Source of the DNA: Podospora comata
Lineage: Eukaryota; Ascomycota; Sordariomycetes; Sordariales; Podosporaceae
Length of the DNA stretch: 64,000 nt
NCBI GenBank assembly: GCA_017354895.1
Contig: CP071496.1
Span: 2,666,001 to 2,730,000, forward strand
Direction of reading: 5' to 3'
A model generated the notes under the pieces. It saw only the letters and a list, made by a program, of their open reading frames with translations. It had not been told where the DNA came from and did no database searches. Position 1 is the first letter of the stretch. Every line of letters begins with the position of its first letter. Made by a program: the position numbers and the translations under genes. Below, in pieces: positions 30,800-42,813 of this stretch.

Positions 30800-33287
30800 A
30801 TGGGCCGCCGATATCCCCCGGCCTCGATGCTGCTCGCCCTTTTGCTCTCTCAGACAATCACGCTCGTGGTGTCACAGTCGGTTGTCTACGTGACAGACTT
30901 GACCATCTTCAACTCTCTTGTACGCGCATCCTATCTCAGCTACCAATGAATAGGGACCATATCTGATTAACTGCGACTCACGACAGGCACCATGCGCATC
31001 ATGGGCTGTGAGCTACAACATCCAGAGTCTAACGCGAAATGCCTGCCCCCAAGCCGTGACAGAGCTTCAATCGTGTGTTTGCAGCAAGAACAACAACTTC
31101 GCCTCTATAGCGTCGGATATATCCTCTAGTGTCAGGTTAACATGCGGATCAACAGCGACCGAGGACCAGTCCTCTGCGGCGACTGTCCTGAGTGCCTACT
31201 GCAACCAGGCAACACCTGTTTCGTTCCCTTCTCCAACTGCCGTGTCTGTGGCAATCACTGATATCGCTGAGATGGATCTTTTGGCCCCATGCGCAAGGTC
31301 GGCCTTAAGCTATGCTGTTCGGTAAGTCTCATCGCACGTTCAACTTTCCTCGTGCTGCTTGAGGACGCTTTGCTGATATCGTTGTGAACAGAGACCTGGT
31401 AGGCCAAATGCACAGTCTTTCTAACGCAGTTGGATACTAACGATAACCGGTGAATAGAGAGGGAAATGCCCAACAGATAACGCAGGCTATGCGAGTTGCG
31501 CGTGCTTCAAGAACCAGAACTCGCTCTTGGTGAGCCAGGAAATCAACACCTCAGTCAGGCGAGCGTGCTCCTCCAACGCGGCCGATGTGTCGTCTGCCCA
31601 GGCCATGTTTGCTGGCTACTGCGGCCTGAACAACGGAACCTCGAACTTCCCCAAGCCGACAGACCCGCCTGGTGCTATGACATATTATGTCACCGACTTG
31701 CCGCAATTCCAGACGCTCGCTCCCTGTGCCGCCTCAGGACTAAGCTATGCTCTCCAAGGGGTAGGTAGATCGGATAGGACGAGACAGAACAGGTGCTGAC
31801 CATGGCTGGTAGCAAACGCGAGGGCTGTGTCCTGCTGGCCCCAAAGCATTGGCCTCGTGCGCTTGCTTAAAGGAGGGGATGACACTGGAGCTCTCAAGGG
31901 AGATTACTTCAAGTGTGAAGGCATATTGCAGGTCGACAGCAACGGAGGATGTTAGCTCTGCTATCTCAGTAGGTTTTCAAAGTCCTTATAGACGACAAGC
32001 CCGCTAACATATTTGTAGGTTTACAACTACTATTGCAGTGCTGCCGAGAACAAAGTGACGGCCGCCGGGGTCACGAATTCGGTTGACCAAACATATGCAA
32101 CTGGGGTTTCTGGCGGCGTCCCCAGAGCAACAGATGGCCCGGGTAGCTCAGGAGGCGGGAGTAGTGGTGGCGATTCAAACACAGATAACAACTCCTCCAG
32201 GACTAATCTCGGCATGATCATCGGCATTGCGGCAGGTGCCATCGGAGGCATAGTTCTCCTGGGTGCTCTGATCTGGCGTCTCTGCAAGTCCTCCCGGAAC
32301 CGTCGAGAACAAGAGCGTTTGGCCGCGCTGGCTGCTCCACCACCCCAACCGTCGGTTGAACCCAAGCTTGCTCCCCCAACATACCGGCCTTTTGCGAGTC
32401 CCATTGCCGCCGTCAACAAGCCAACATTTGCGTCTGACGTCGTTGCTGCTCCTCCGCCGGTGGACTCACCAGCTCCGAGCTCGACACTGCGAGTAAATTC
32501 ACCTGGAAGAACAGACAACGTATCACCAATCTCGACCACAGGGCCATACTCACCCCCGCAGAACCAATCTGCGGTCCACAGCGCGCTCTTCCCGCCAACG
32601 CCAGGCACCTCAGAACTTCACGCTCAAACACCGAGCCCGTACAATTCAACTTCACCACCAAACGCACCCGAACTCCACGGCCAAGCAGCTGCTTCCTCTC
32701 TCTACCCACCCATGCCGGGCACATCCGAGCTTCAATCGCAGAACACTCAACCAGTTCTCGCTCCGCCAAATCCATATCACTCCCCAGCACAGCCAAGAGC
32801 CCCAGAACTGTACGGCCAGGGAGCCCCCCAAGCCAACAGACCAGAACTCCAAGGGCAAGGAGCCATGGTGCCGCCTTCACCACATGCTCCGGAACTGTAT
32901 GGTCAAGGAGCACCGATGGCCAATAGACCTGAGCTTGCAGGCCAAGGGGCGATGTACCCGGGGCAACCTCACTCACAGAACATGTCGGAGCTTCAGGGGC
33001 AGGGGTCACATTTGCATAATGTGAATATGAACAGGCCGGAGCTCCAGGGTCAGGGGATGATGTTTGCTCCTCCTGCGGCGCCGGGGACGCAGGAGCTGCA
33101 TGGGCAGGGGGGACAATATGGGCAGCCTCAAGGGCAGCAAGGAGGAGGGTTCCAGCCGTATCAGACTGGGTACGTGCCGCCACAGTCACAGCAACCGCCG
33201 GCGCCAACTGGGCAGGCGTCGTCGCAGGCGGGCCCTGTGCCGGGGACGTATGAGATGGATGGGGAGGCTTATCATCGGGGGAGGTGA
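30800..33287 (+). CDS. Receptor-like protein: three tandem 6-Cys domains, one membrane span, EL-x-x-Q repeat tail
   Basis: Six exons (30800-30919, 30987-31321, 31392-31398, 31458-31760, 31813-31968, 32019-33287) give 729 residues. A signal peptide (MLLALLLSQTITLVVSQ) leads into three copies of one domain: APCASWAVSYN...ACP...SCVCSK...TCGSTATED...YC, then APCARSALSYAV...KCP...SCACFK...YC, then APCAASGLSYAL...LCP...SCACLK...YC. Each has six cysteines in the same order; they are CFEM-like but not classical CFEM. A Ser/Gly stalk, a span (MIIGIAAGAIGGIVLLGALI) and a Pro/Gln-rich cytoplasmic tail follow. The tail holds ten EL-x-[GAS]-Q units such as ELYGQGA and ELQGQG and ends YEMDGEAY. Introns interrupt domains 2 and 3 at similar places. 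No function known; the layout fits a surface sensor or adhesin. Confidence 0.8.
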
Positions 33288-33893
33288 TCTGGGCTACCAG
33301 GTATAAGTTATTATGCAGAGGAAGGCGAGGTTAGACTTTGACTATTTCAATGTGTGATATTTAGCGAACTTGGTTGATAAGTTGTATTCCATTCTGTAAT
33401 AAATATTGGGATGGTTCACTGTGGTTGTTGAATTTTAAAGTGAGTGCTGCTGAGGAACCATTCAAAGACGGCCTACTTTTATCGAGCTCTTGGCGCTGTT
33501 TTTGAACAAAGAATTGGCGAGGCTGGCTGTGGTCGAGCGGGCGATGCACAGACCACTCATACCAAGCGCTGTGCTGTCACACACTCCACTAGGTCCCCAC
33601 TTTAAAGCGCGACTGGTTCCTGGCAGCAGCAGCCTTCCTCCGAAAACAGTCGAAAAAGAAGTCACCAACCACAACCCGCGACCTTTCCATTTGCATATCC
33701 GGGGAATCTGTATCAACAACACCCATCTCATTTACGGAGTGCTCCATCTCCCGCCGGCGACCTTCATCGACTACGACTGGCCGCCTTCGATTGGCCCCTC
33801 TTTCTCGACTGGTCTTAACCACGGGCGGATTTAAACCAACAAAGCTCCTTCTATGCGCTGAGAACCAGGGCAAACACGCGAGCAGGAAACACC
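33288..33893. promoter_or_regulatory. Intergenic: mlp1 promoter region
   Basis: 606 bases between two rightward genes; AT-rich at the left (receptor 3' flank). No gene is seen. Confidence 0.45.
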
Positions 33894-36800
33894 ATGGCCG
33901 CGGCCGAGGTGGACTTGGGGTACTTGTCGGCCAACGCCGGCATCCCAGAGCTCGACCTCAACACAGTCGTCACCGCGCCGACCCCGGAGCTTGTCACCTC
34001 CATCCTCCAAGCTGTCCTCACCAAGCTACGCGACTTGGAGCAAGAGAAATTCCAGCTCGAGATTGAACTGGAAGGCGCTATCCGGGGTTCGGAATCGCGC
34101 TGCGAGCAATTCAAGGCGACCTCCGAGAAGGCGCTGAAGGAGGTGGAAGAGCTTCGACAGAAGCTGCAGAGTGAAGGTTTGTTTGCGCGCTGTTCAGCTG
34201 CCAGATAGGCTGAGCTTGGCTGACAATTCAAAACATCAGAATCTTCGAGACGATCAATCGAAAATGAGCTCCAGGCCCTGAAATCATCCGGATCAGCATC
34301 GCAGTCCGAAATTGACACATTGCGCGCTCGTATTGCTTCCCTCGAGACATCGAACCGCGAGACACTGGCCATCGTCGACTCCAAGACAACCGCCAATGCC
34401 ACCCTTGCTGAAGAGCTCCAGAAGCAGCATCAGAAGATTCTGAAGCTTAACTCAGAGATCTCTTCGCTAAATCAGTCTGTCCAATCGGCCCAGACAGCCG
34501 CGAACTCGGCCAAATACCGGGAAGAGGCACTCAAACAGGAGCTTGAACTTGCTAAGAAGAACAACGAGTGGTATGATGCCGAACTCAAGACAAAGGCCGC
34601 CGAGAGCCTCAAGTTCCGAAAGGAGAAGGGCGCTCGTATTGCCGAGCTCCAACGAATGAACGAGGATGCGAACTCGACCATCGAATCGCTCACTCGGTCT
34701 GAACAACAGCTGCGGAAGAGGTTGGATGAAGCTCAGTCAAAGGCGGAGGAGGCTTTGAGCAAGGTCCAGCAGCTTCAAGAGTCCAATTCCCGTGCCGAAG
34801 AGAGCTTCAGGCAGGAGCTTGAGTCCCAGAAGCGTCTCGTCGACCTCAAGGATCAACAATCAGAGACTCACCGTGAAAGGCTAAAGGAGGTAACGGATCG
34901 TCTGGAGCAGGTCAAGGACGACCATGCCGAGGAGATGCGCCGTGTGCGCCGGGAACTTGAGCAGGCGAAACAAGATCTCACCCAAGCAGAGCAGCAAACA
35001 CAGAACCTGCAGGCCGAGATCGATCGTTTGCGCGTGTCCGTCGTCGAATCCGAACAGTCTCATGGCGAAGCGCCGCAAACTCCAAGGGCCAATGGTTCTT
35101 TTATGGTTCGTCCTGGATCTCCATTCGGCACGCCACTCTCGGTTCGCGGCAAGCGTGCTACGGATACCCTGGAGGAACTTCTCAAGGTCAAGGCTCAACT
35201 CACGACTGAACAGCGCAAGAACCAAAAGCTTCAGCAGGATCTCGACGACGTGCTTGGTATGCTGGAGGCCAAGGCGCCAGAGTTGGAGGAGACCTTGGCT
35301 CAAAATGAGGAGCTCAAGGCCGATTTGGACAAGTACACCGAACTGTCGCAACAAGCATGGGAAACAGCCGAGGCGGCCAAGAAGGCCCAGCGTAAAGCTG
35401 AGGCTACTGTCGCATCCATCCAAGCAGAGAACAAGATCTTCCGTGCTCAGGTCCGCGACCTCGGCACCCAGGTTCACGTCCTTGTCTTCAACGCCCATGC
35501 CCAGGAGAAGGGCATGGATATGTTGACTCCGGACGAACAAGAACAATTTGAACGGATGCAGCGTGGAGAGATCAGCGAGAACGCACTTGAGGATATGTCC
35601 GACACTCACCGCTTTATCACAGAAAGGTTTGTGGTCTTCAAGAACATTGCTGAGCTCCAGCAAAAGAACGAGGAGCTTCTCAGAATTACTCGCGAGCTCG
35701 CCAACAAGATGGAGGATGAGGAAGCAAACACCAAGGCACGGGAAGAGGCCTTGGAGCTGGAGAACCCGCAGGAACTGCACAACACCATTCGCCAACTTCA
35801 AGAAGAGATCCAGACTCTTTTGGTCAAGTCCAGGAGCTACGTTCAAGAACGTGACATGTTCCGTCGGATGCTGCAGCAAAAGGCCGACTCTGCTGAAATC
35901 AGACAAGCCCTTGGTATCGCCGGGGACGGTCGGCGTGAGGTGCTTGCTAGCATCGAGCAACCTGCTCAAACCGACGACAATCTTGTGCAGGCCTTTAGGG
36001 ATCTGCAAGCTCAGTACGACGCATACCGGGCCGACCAGTCTGCTGACAGAAACGCCCTCAAAGATCAGATCCAGAAGCTCTCCTCTGAGAAGGCCTCTCT
36101 TCAGAGCGAGATTTCACGCGTCTCCAGCCAGCTTACTCTTGCTGCCGAACGCTATAGCATTCTTGAGTCTAACTTCAAGGCCCTTCAAACCGAGAAGCAG
36201 GAAATCCAGAAGAGGAATCAGTCTTTGTCGGAGTCTGCTGCCAAGCAAGACTTGCGGACGCAGCAGGTGGCTGAGGATCTCGTTGAGGCTCGCGGGCTTG
36301 TCGAAAGCTTGCGGAGCGAGAACGCCAATCTGAAGGCTGAAAAGACATTGTGGAAGACAATTCAGGAAAGGCTTAGCGGCGACAACGAAAGCCTTGCGCA
36401 GGAGAAGACCAGACTTAACAATCTTTTGTCAAACCAGCAATCGCTACTTAATGAACGGGAGCTTAGCGAGTCGGAAACCAAGCGCAGACTTCAGGGTCAA
36501 ATCGATGCCTTGGATGCCGAACTTACCACAACCAAGCGAAAGCTTTCAGAAGAGACAGATGAAGGACGCAGGCTTCAACAGCGGAAGGAATACGACGCCC
36601 AACAAGCCCAGAAGCGCATCGACGAACTCCTAAGCGCCATTTCACAAGTCAAGCAGGACAATGCCCAACTCAGGACAAGTCGCGACCATCTTCAGGCTCG
36701 TGTGAGCGAGCTGGAGATTGAGGTCAGGAACGCCCAAGAGCGTGCCGAGAGGCTTCGTCCTCTGCCGACTCCCCGACCAGGGACGATACACGACCAGGGC

Positions 36801-39800
36801 GGTATCAGTGCCGAGGCTCAGGAGCGCATTGATGAGCTGGACAACGAGGTTCAGGATCTCAAGAACCAGTTGGATTTGGTCAATATGCAGTTGGAGAATG
36901 CCAAGGAGGAGGCCGAGCGATACAAGACACATGGCCAATCCCTTGAGGACGAGCTGAACACTCTGCTCGAGACTCAACAGGAATTCACGGCGGAGTGGGA
37001 GAAGGACGCGAATGCTAAGGTGAGCACAATCACCGAGTTGGAGCAGCGCGTGGAGGCTCTCACGTTGGAGCTCGGTGCTTCGAATAACGAGCTTAACAAG
37101 CTTCGCGATTCGCAAGCCGATGTCGCGCGGAAATCGGAGGAGAAGGAGCGCATTCTCAACAGTGAGATTGCCCGGCTCAAGAGCGAGGAGGAGAAATACA
37201 GGGAAATCGCCAAGTATCATCAACAGGATCTGCGCACTCAACAGGAGATCACCGTCAAGGCTCAACAAGAGTACGAGTACGAGTTGGTCAAGCACGCTGA
37301 GGCCGCCAAGGCCCTGCAAGATATTCGGACAAAGTTCAACGAGCTCAAGATCGAGTCTGGCAAGTGGAAGGCTGAAGCTGAGTCGGCTAAACTGGCCCTG
37401 CGCCAGAGCGAACAATCCTGGGAGGAACGCAAGGTACAGCTTGAGCAGGAGATCACTGAGATCAAGGCTAGAAAAGAAGACGCCGCGGCGCAGAACAAGC
37501 TTCTACACCAGCAACTCGACAGTGTCACTGCCCAGATTGCCGCCCTTCAGCAGAACCGCGCGGACAGTGTTGGTGATGTCTCCGCTGGCGCGATCGCCGA
37601 CACCGCTACTGAAGGCCTCAGAGAGCTCAACAACTACCTGCGCCGCGAAAAGGAGATTCTGGAAGTGCAGTACGACATTAAGCTGCAGGAGGCCAAACGT
37701 TTACAGCAACAGCTGGATTACTCGCAATCGCAACTCGATGAGACACGTCTCAAGCTTGACCAGGAGCGTAGATCCAACTCGGATAGCTCACGCAACTCGG
37801 CTACGCACAAGGAGATTATGGATAAACTCACTGAGCTCAACATGATTCGCGAAAGCAATGTCACCCTACGCAACGAGAACCAACGTACCCAGGCTCAGCT
37901 TGAACGCAAGACACAAAAGATTGAAGAGCTGGAGGCCAAGATCCAGCCTCTTGAGGCTCGCATCTCGGAGCTTGACTTTGACCGCAACTTCAAGGAGCAA
38001 GAGATCAAGCAGCTCCAGGAAGCCCGGGATAGCCTGCAGAAGAGAATTGAGTCTATTCTCAGCAAGTATGGCCAGTCTGATCCCCAGGAGGTTGAGCAGC
38101 TCAAGGTCACGATCATGGAGCTTGAGACGGAGCGTGACGCTCTCAAGGCTTCGGGGCAGGCTTTGCAGGAGAGGCTCAAGGAGGCCGAGCAAACGTTGGA
38201 AACCAAGTCTAACGAGTGGAAGGCCCTCAGAGAGAAGTTTGCAGAGGACTTTAAGGGACGCTATAAGGCCATGAAGACGGCGCGCGATGAGGCTATTAAC
38301 GACAAGGGTGTGCTGCAGGCGACGATTGACGGCCTCAACGCACGCTTGGCGGGCGTCGAGCAGGAGCTTACTACGACGAAACAAGAGTTGGCCAGCGTGA
38401 CAGAGAAGAAGAGGGAACTTGAGCAAAAGGCTGTGGCTCCAGCACCAGTGGCTGCTGCCCCGGTTTCAGTATTCTCGCAGCCAACTGAAAACGGCGACAA
38501 TTCCGAACTGGTTGCACAACTCAATCAGCAGCTCGAGAGCCTCAAGTCAGAACTGGAGGCTGTTAAGGCCGACAAGGCTGCCACCGATGCTCAAATTCAA
38601 CAACTGCAGACAGAGCTCGCGACTGCTGTATCTGAGCGCGATCAGGCTAGGGCTGCTGCCTCTGGTGGTGATGTCACAATGGAAGACGGCCCTTCTGTGG
38701 CCCCTGTTGGCAGCCTCACTGATGAGGAGCGCAAGTCTTTGGAGGAGAAGATCGCTGCCGCCGAGGCCAAGGCTGCTGAATTCGAGCAGAAGGCCAAGGA
38801 GTTGGAGGAGCAATCCGACGCCATCGTTCGCACCCGGTCCGAAAAGATGAAGACAGCCCTTAACAAGAAACTGCAGGAGTCCAAGGAGAACCTGGAAAAG
38901 CAAGCTCAGGAGGAGAAAGCCAAACTAGAGGCCGAGTACCAATTGAAGTTGCAGCAGGAGATTGCTATTGTCAAGGCTGAGCAGGTTACCTCGGCACCAC
39001 CCCAAAACGGCGTTCCGTCGACACCGGTCAAGCCGGCTGGTGAGCTACCACCAGCAACACCAGTCGTTGGTACTCCTGGCTTCGACATTGCGAACATTAG
39101 TGAGAGCCAAGTCCGCAGCTTTATTGCTAACAATACTGTTGTGGCCAACATTGTCAAGTCCAATGTGAAGAAATTGGTGGAGAAGGCAAAGGAGGCTACT
39201 GAGGCCTCGCTCAAGGCTGAATATGAGCAAAAGATTGCCACCGCCAAGGAACAGGCGTCTGCGCTGACCGAGAAGAAATCAGCTCTGCGTCTTAACATGC
39301 TCGACAGGCAACACAAGACTGCGCAGGCCAAGATTCAGATTGTTGAGACGGCTGCGAAGGAGACACCTCAGCGTCCTGTTGTGGAAGTCTGGGAGATTGC
39401 GAAGGACGCGAAGCCTCCGGCGCCAGCTCCTACGCCTACTCCGGCCCCTGCGGCTCCGGCTGCGGCTGCATCTGCGACGGCGCAAGCTGCTCCTGCTGGT
39501 ATGTTTCTTATCGATGCCGTCGACGTTTTGCGAAGACAAGATGCTAACACCACAGTAGCCACCCCAACGGAGGAGAAACCTAAACCTCCGGCTCCCCAGA
39601 TTCCCAAGCCAGCATCCACAGGCATCCCAGCACCTGGCTCAGCAATCCCAGCTCCATCGACAGGTCCCGCCTTTGCCCAAAAAGCAACTACCACCACCCC
39701 AGCGCCGAGCAATTTGCCTGTGGTCAACCCCTTCGGTCAGCCAGCTCCAGCTGCGCAAGCCCAGCCTGTTCAACCTCAACAGCAACAACAACAACAGATC

Positions 39801-40133
39801 CCACAGCCAACAGTTAGAACTGGTATCCCATTGCCCAGAGGTGGCGCTGCCGCTGGCCGCGGAGGAAGGGGAGGTGTTTACCAGGCTCCGGGACGTGGTG
39901 GACCAGGTGGTCATCGCGGAAGGGGTGGGTTTCAGGGTAGGGGAGGCGCAGCGGCTGCTGGCAATGCTGGCCACTTGAACCCTGCTGCGGGAGAGTTCAA
40001 CCCGAACCCATCGGCTGGTAACAAGAGGCCGAGGAATGATAGCGAGGTTGGGAGTGGGGAGCGGGGGGGAAAGAGGCCTAGGGGAGGGGGGAATGTTGGT
40101 GGTGGTGCTGGCGCTGGTGGCCAGCAACAATAG
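33894..40133 (+). CDS. mlp1: Nuclear-basket nucleoporin, Mlp1/Nup211/TPR family
   Basis: Exons 33894-34176, 34240-39498 and 39556-40133 (introns 63 and 57 nt) give about 2039 residues. Almost the whole protein to about residue 1700 is coiled coil, with a TPR/MLP-type core around RSYVQERDMFRRMLQQK and KVSTITELEQRVEALTLEL. A conserved block follows (FDIANISESQVRSFIANNTV, VANIVKSNVKKLVEKAKE). The tail is Pro/Ala-rich and ends in RGG-type repeats (GRGGRGGVYQAPGRGG, HRGRGGFQGRGG) and a basic KRPRND/GKRPRGGG nuclear-import-like stretch. The family forms filaments of the nuclear basket and works in mRNA quality control, chromatin tethering and spindle checkpoint. The 57-nt last intron (GTATGT...TGCTAACACCACAG) is stop-free and divisible by three, so the unspliced frame is also open. 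Confidence 0.93.
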
Positions 40134-40849
40134 TATTATTGCGGTGGGCGGCTGGGGTATTATTGAGTCCTTCGAAGGGGTTTGGGGAACTTGTGTTGGG
40201 GATTGGGAGAGAGTGGGGGAGGAAACCTGTATTATTTTCTTTGCACTTTTTTTTTTAACATGGGAATGGAGTCTGGGAAAATCTTGGGAGAACGAGGAGT
40301 GGAGGAGTGTGATGATGGTTTAATGCATGTTTTGCTGTGAAATGGGATGTTGTGATATTGATGAGGATAGGGAAAAGAGGAACTTTTTTTTTAATTGCAT
40401 ATTGTTTAACTTGGATGACTGTAGTAATGGTTTGTTTGTTTTTCTGTTGTGTTGAAGGAGTCAGGGGTAGCATGTTAACCCTAACCCGCGACTGAGTCAG
40501 TCCATCATGTAAGTCGCCTTCCTGATTGGGATCGTAGGTAGGCTGTGCAACAGTGTTTTGATGAAGATTAGGTAAATCCCAGATATGATGCGCTCATTCA
40601 TGCTAGTGATTAGCTTTGTGAGATGATTGGGTCAAGTAAGAAGTTTACGAGCGGGCGAATGTCAACGTAACGTTGTGATGAATGCCCGGGGTTGAGCAAG
40701 AAGGTCACATTAGCTTGGTGTCAGCATGAGGCTTGGCTTGGGGGGGTTGCACACGAAGTTTAATGAGGCAACCTTGAGGGAATGACTGACTTAAGAGGAG
40801 AATATTGCCAGTGTTGGATTCCATTGTGGGCATGTTTATCGTTGTTGTT

Positions 40850-40886
<37 letters not shown>

Positions 40887-40943
40887 TTTTCTCACTCTCG
40901 CTTTCGTCTCACTTCTTGTCGCTCGCTATGATATATCAACACC
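40134..40943. other. Intergenic with telomere-like motif and TTG repeat
   Basis: 3' flank of mlp1 and upstream region of the first cluster gene. A second telomere-like motif TTAACCCTAACCC lies at 40475-40487. No gene seen. Confidence 0.5.
40840..40890. repeat. (TTG)n microsatellite
   Basis: About sixteen GTT/TTG units ending in a T run, about 55 bases before the first cluster gene's ATG, so probably within its promoter or leader. Confidence 0.9.
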
Positions 40944-42062
40944 ATGGGCTGGGCAAAGGGATTATTAGACTATCAACCTCCTGAGCAGCAATCTCCTCAC
41001 ATCAACACAAGACAAGAACCAGTATTTTCAGCATCAGACATCCCCTCCCTCTGTCAAGACACATGCCGTAACGTCAACCCCCCCTCCCTTCCTCCCCATT
41101 CCCCGCTAACCCTGTCCCCAGTCCAAGCCTACACCAAAACACAACAAACAGGTAAACAACCTCTCCTCTGCCAAAGCCCCGGCTCAGACTTTAGAGCCCT
41201 GCACTCCAACTGCAAAACGTGCTGCGCCCGCTACGTGTCCAACGTTGACTCGCTCGAACGGGCGAATAAAGCGCTGTACGGAAAGTTTGGGACGTATCTT
41301 GACTATTGCGAGGCGTTGGACGCCTTTGCGGTGTTTACCCCTGATCCGGCGGCGGTGGGGAGTGCTGCTACGACGGGAAGGGTGTATGGGGCCACTGAGT
41401 TGGCGGTCGTGACGGCTACTTTTACGGTTACTACTCAGATTGTGGGGGTTAGGGCTACGGGGGTGGGGGTGGTAGTTGAAGGGGGGAATGATGGGGGGCA
41501 GAAGGTTAATACGGGGGTTATTGTTGGGGTGGTTGTTGGGGCGGTGATAGCGGTGATTGTGGTTGCGGTGATGGGGGTGCTGTTTTTGAGGGGGAGGTAT
41601 AAACGGCGGGTGAAGGCTCTGGGGAAGGATAGGGGCAGGAGTAGCAATGGGGGGAGTAGTACTACTATTGGGAATGATGTTGGGGTTGTTGAAGTGGAGA
41701 ACAAGGAGATGGTGATTGCAGAGCTGGATGGGACGCCGGTGGTGAAGAGGGCGGAAATGGATGTTGAGGGGGGTTATAAGGAGCTGGATGTGGAGTTCGG
41801 GTATGGGGAGTTAGACGTGATGGAGAAGAGATTTTCAGAGAAAAGGGAGAGTTACGGCGTGGATAGAGAGGAGATTAAACAAAGCAGTAACAAAGAGAGA
41901 GGTGAAAGGGAAGATGAGGAAGACGCCGATGATGCGGGCGGTATGGTTGGGAAAGAAGAGCGGGTGGATCAGAATGGAGGACAAACAACGAAGAGCAAAA
42001 GGACATCAGCTGACATCGCACAAGTGGAAGAAATAACATATCAGACTAGTGACGAGAGATGA
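40944..42062 (+). CDS. Cluster member A: 7-Cys ectodomain, membrane span, EMD/ELD repeat tail
   Basis: Two exons, 40944-41067 and 41122-42062, split by a 54-nt phase-1 intron (GTAACG...GCTAAC...CCCAG), give 354 residues. The joined ectodomain reads IPSLCQDTC, LQAYTKT, LLCQSPGSDF, SNCKTCCARY and FGTYLDYC: seven cysteines in the order found in members B and D. A span follows (GVIVGVVVGAVIAVIVVAVM) with a basic stop FLRGRYKRRVK. The cytoplasmic tail has IAELDGTP, AEMDVEGGYKELDVEFGY, GELDV, then an acidic/lysine-rich end. No standard signal peptide is visible at the ATG, so either the start is further upstream or export is unconventional. Codons become very G-rich after the ectodomain. No known family or function; the architecture suggests a surface receptor. 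Confidence 0.65.
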   Translation: MGWAKGLLDYQPPEQQSPHINTRQEPVFSASDIPSLCQDTCRNVNPPSLPPHSPLTLSPVQAYTKTQQTGKQPLLCQSPGSDFRALHSNCKTCCARYVSNVDSLERANKALYGKFGTYLDYCEALDAFAVFTPDPAAVGSAATTGRVYGATELAVVTATFTVTTQIVGVRATGVGVVVEGGNDGGQKVNTGVIVGVVVGAVIAVIVVAVMGVLFLRGRYKRRVKALGKDRGRSSNGGSSTTIGNDVGVVEVENKEMVIAELDGTPVVKRAEMDVEGGYKELDVEFGYGELDVMEKRFSEKRESYGVDREEIKQSSNKERGEREDEEDADDAGGMVGKEERVDQNGGQTTKSKRTSADIAQVEEITYQTSDER

Positions 42063-42221
42063 CAACATGAAGGTCAATATTAGATAAAAGGCGCCAAGGA
42101 GATTTATAAGGCTTACTGTCCTCCAAGAAATACAAAATCAGCATAATCTGGGAGGGAGGCTGCCTAAGTAAGTAGCAAAAAGAAATAGATATGATTTCAT
42201 CTATTTTGGCAAAAGATGAAG

Positions 42222-42340
42222 ACATACAACAACAGGGATTCCCCAGTCGTCACCAACCTGAGTACTGATCTGACCCTTAACTGCTTGATGAGGGGAGAGC
42301 GGACGGGATCCCGTATTTTCAGCTAGGTATGGTCGTATGT
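42222..42340 (-). rRNA. 5S rRNA, diverged copy (possible pseudogene)
   Basis: On the minus strand this reads ACATACGACCATACC at its 5' end and GTTGTATGT at its 3' end, 119 bases, the same length as the copy at 45580. A 23-base core (42291-42313) is identical between the two, and the 3' third matches around GGGGAATCCCTG. Several positions conserved in ascomycete 5S RNA are changed here (GGTTGGTGACGACT instead of GGTGGGTGACCACT), so it may be dead. The opposite orientation makes the two an inverted pair about 3.2 kb apart. Confidence 0.7.
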
Positions 42341-42813
42341 GATGGTTCAGTGTGAAAATGAGACTGTTGTGTACCTGGTAGCATTAGACGGATATACATA
42401 CCCCATGAAATTTACATTTATATTGGAGGAGATATCCTGAGAGAAATCAGCACTTAGAAAGGAATATCGAGGAAAGGGAATAATCTAGAAAGCAAAGAAG
42501 GCTTTTGACATCGGACTTTACAGGACCTATGATCGAGTCCGAACACCGCAGGCATAAATCTGCCTGGCCTTCCAACCAATCCTACAACTGAAACGAGGTA
42601 GACTAATTACATAGACTTGGATTTCATTTGCGGCGGGCACCTGGACCCCACCCTATGAATTAAATCCTAGTGGTCTATCGCTATGGCTGCACTCTTTTTA
42701 CTCCTAAACTTTACATAGCCTGTGAGGCTATGTTTTGGAGATGTCTGTCGATTGGTTCTGTTTTTGTAGAGTCCGAGGTCTACCAAACTATGGACTTCAG
42801 GCGTATTGTTTGA
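42341..42813. other. Intergenic region, no gene seen
   Basis: AT-richer stretch between the diverged 5S copy and member B. No protein or RNA gene recognised. Confidence 0.4.

Noticed and set aside
34467-39540. Many long Leu-rich or Arg/Ser-rich open frames on both strands inside mlp1
   Set aside because: They are shadows of a long GAG/CTC-rich coiled-coil gene whose own frame has family features and correct splicing.
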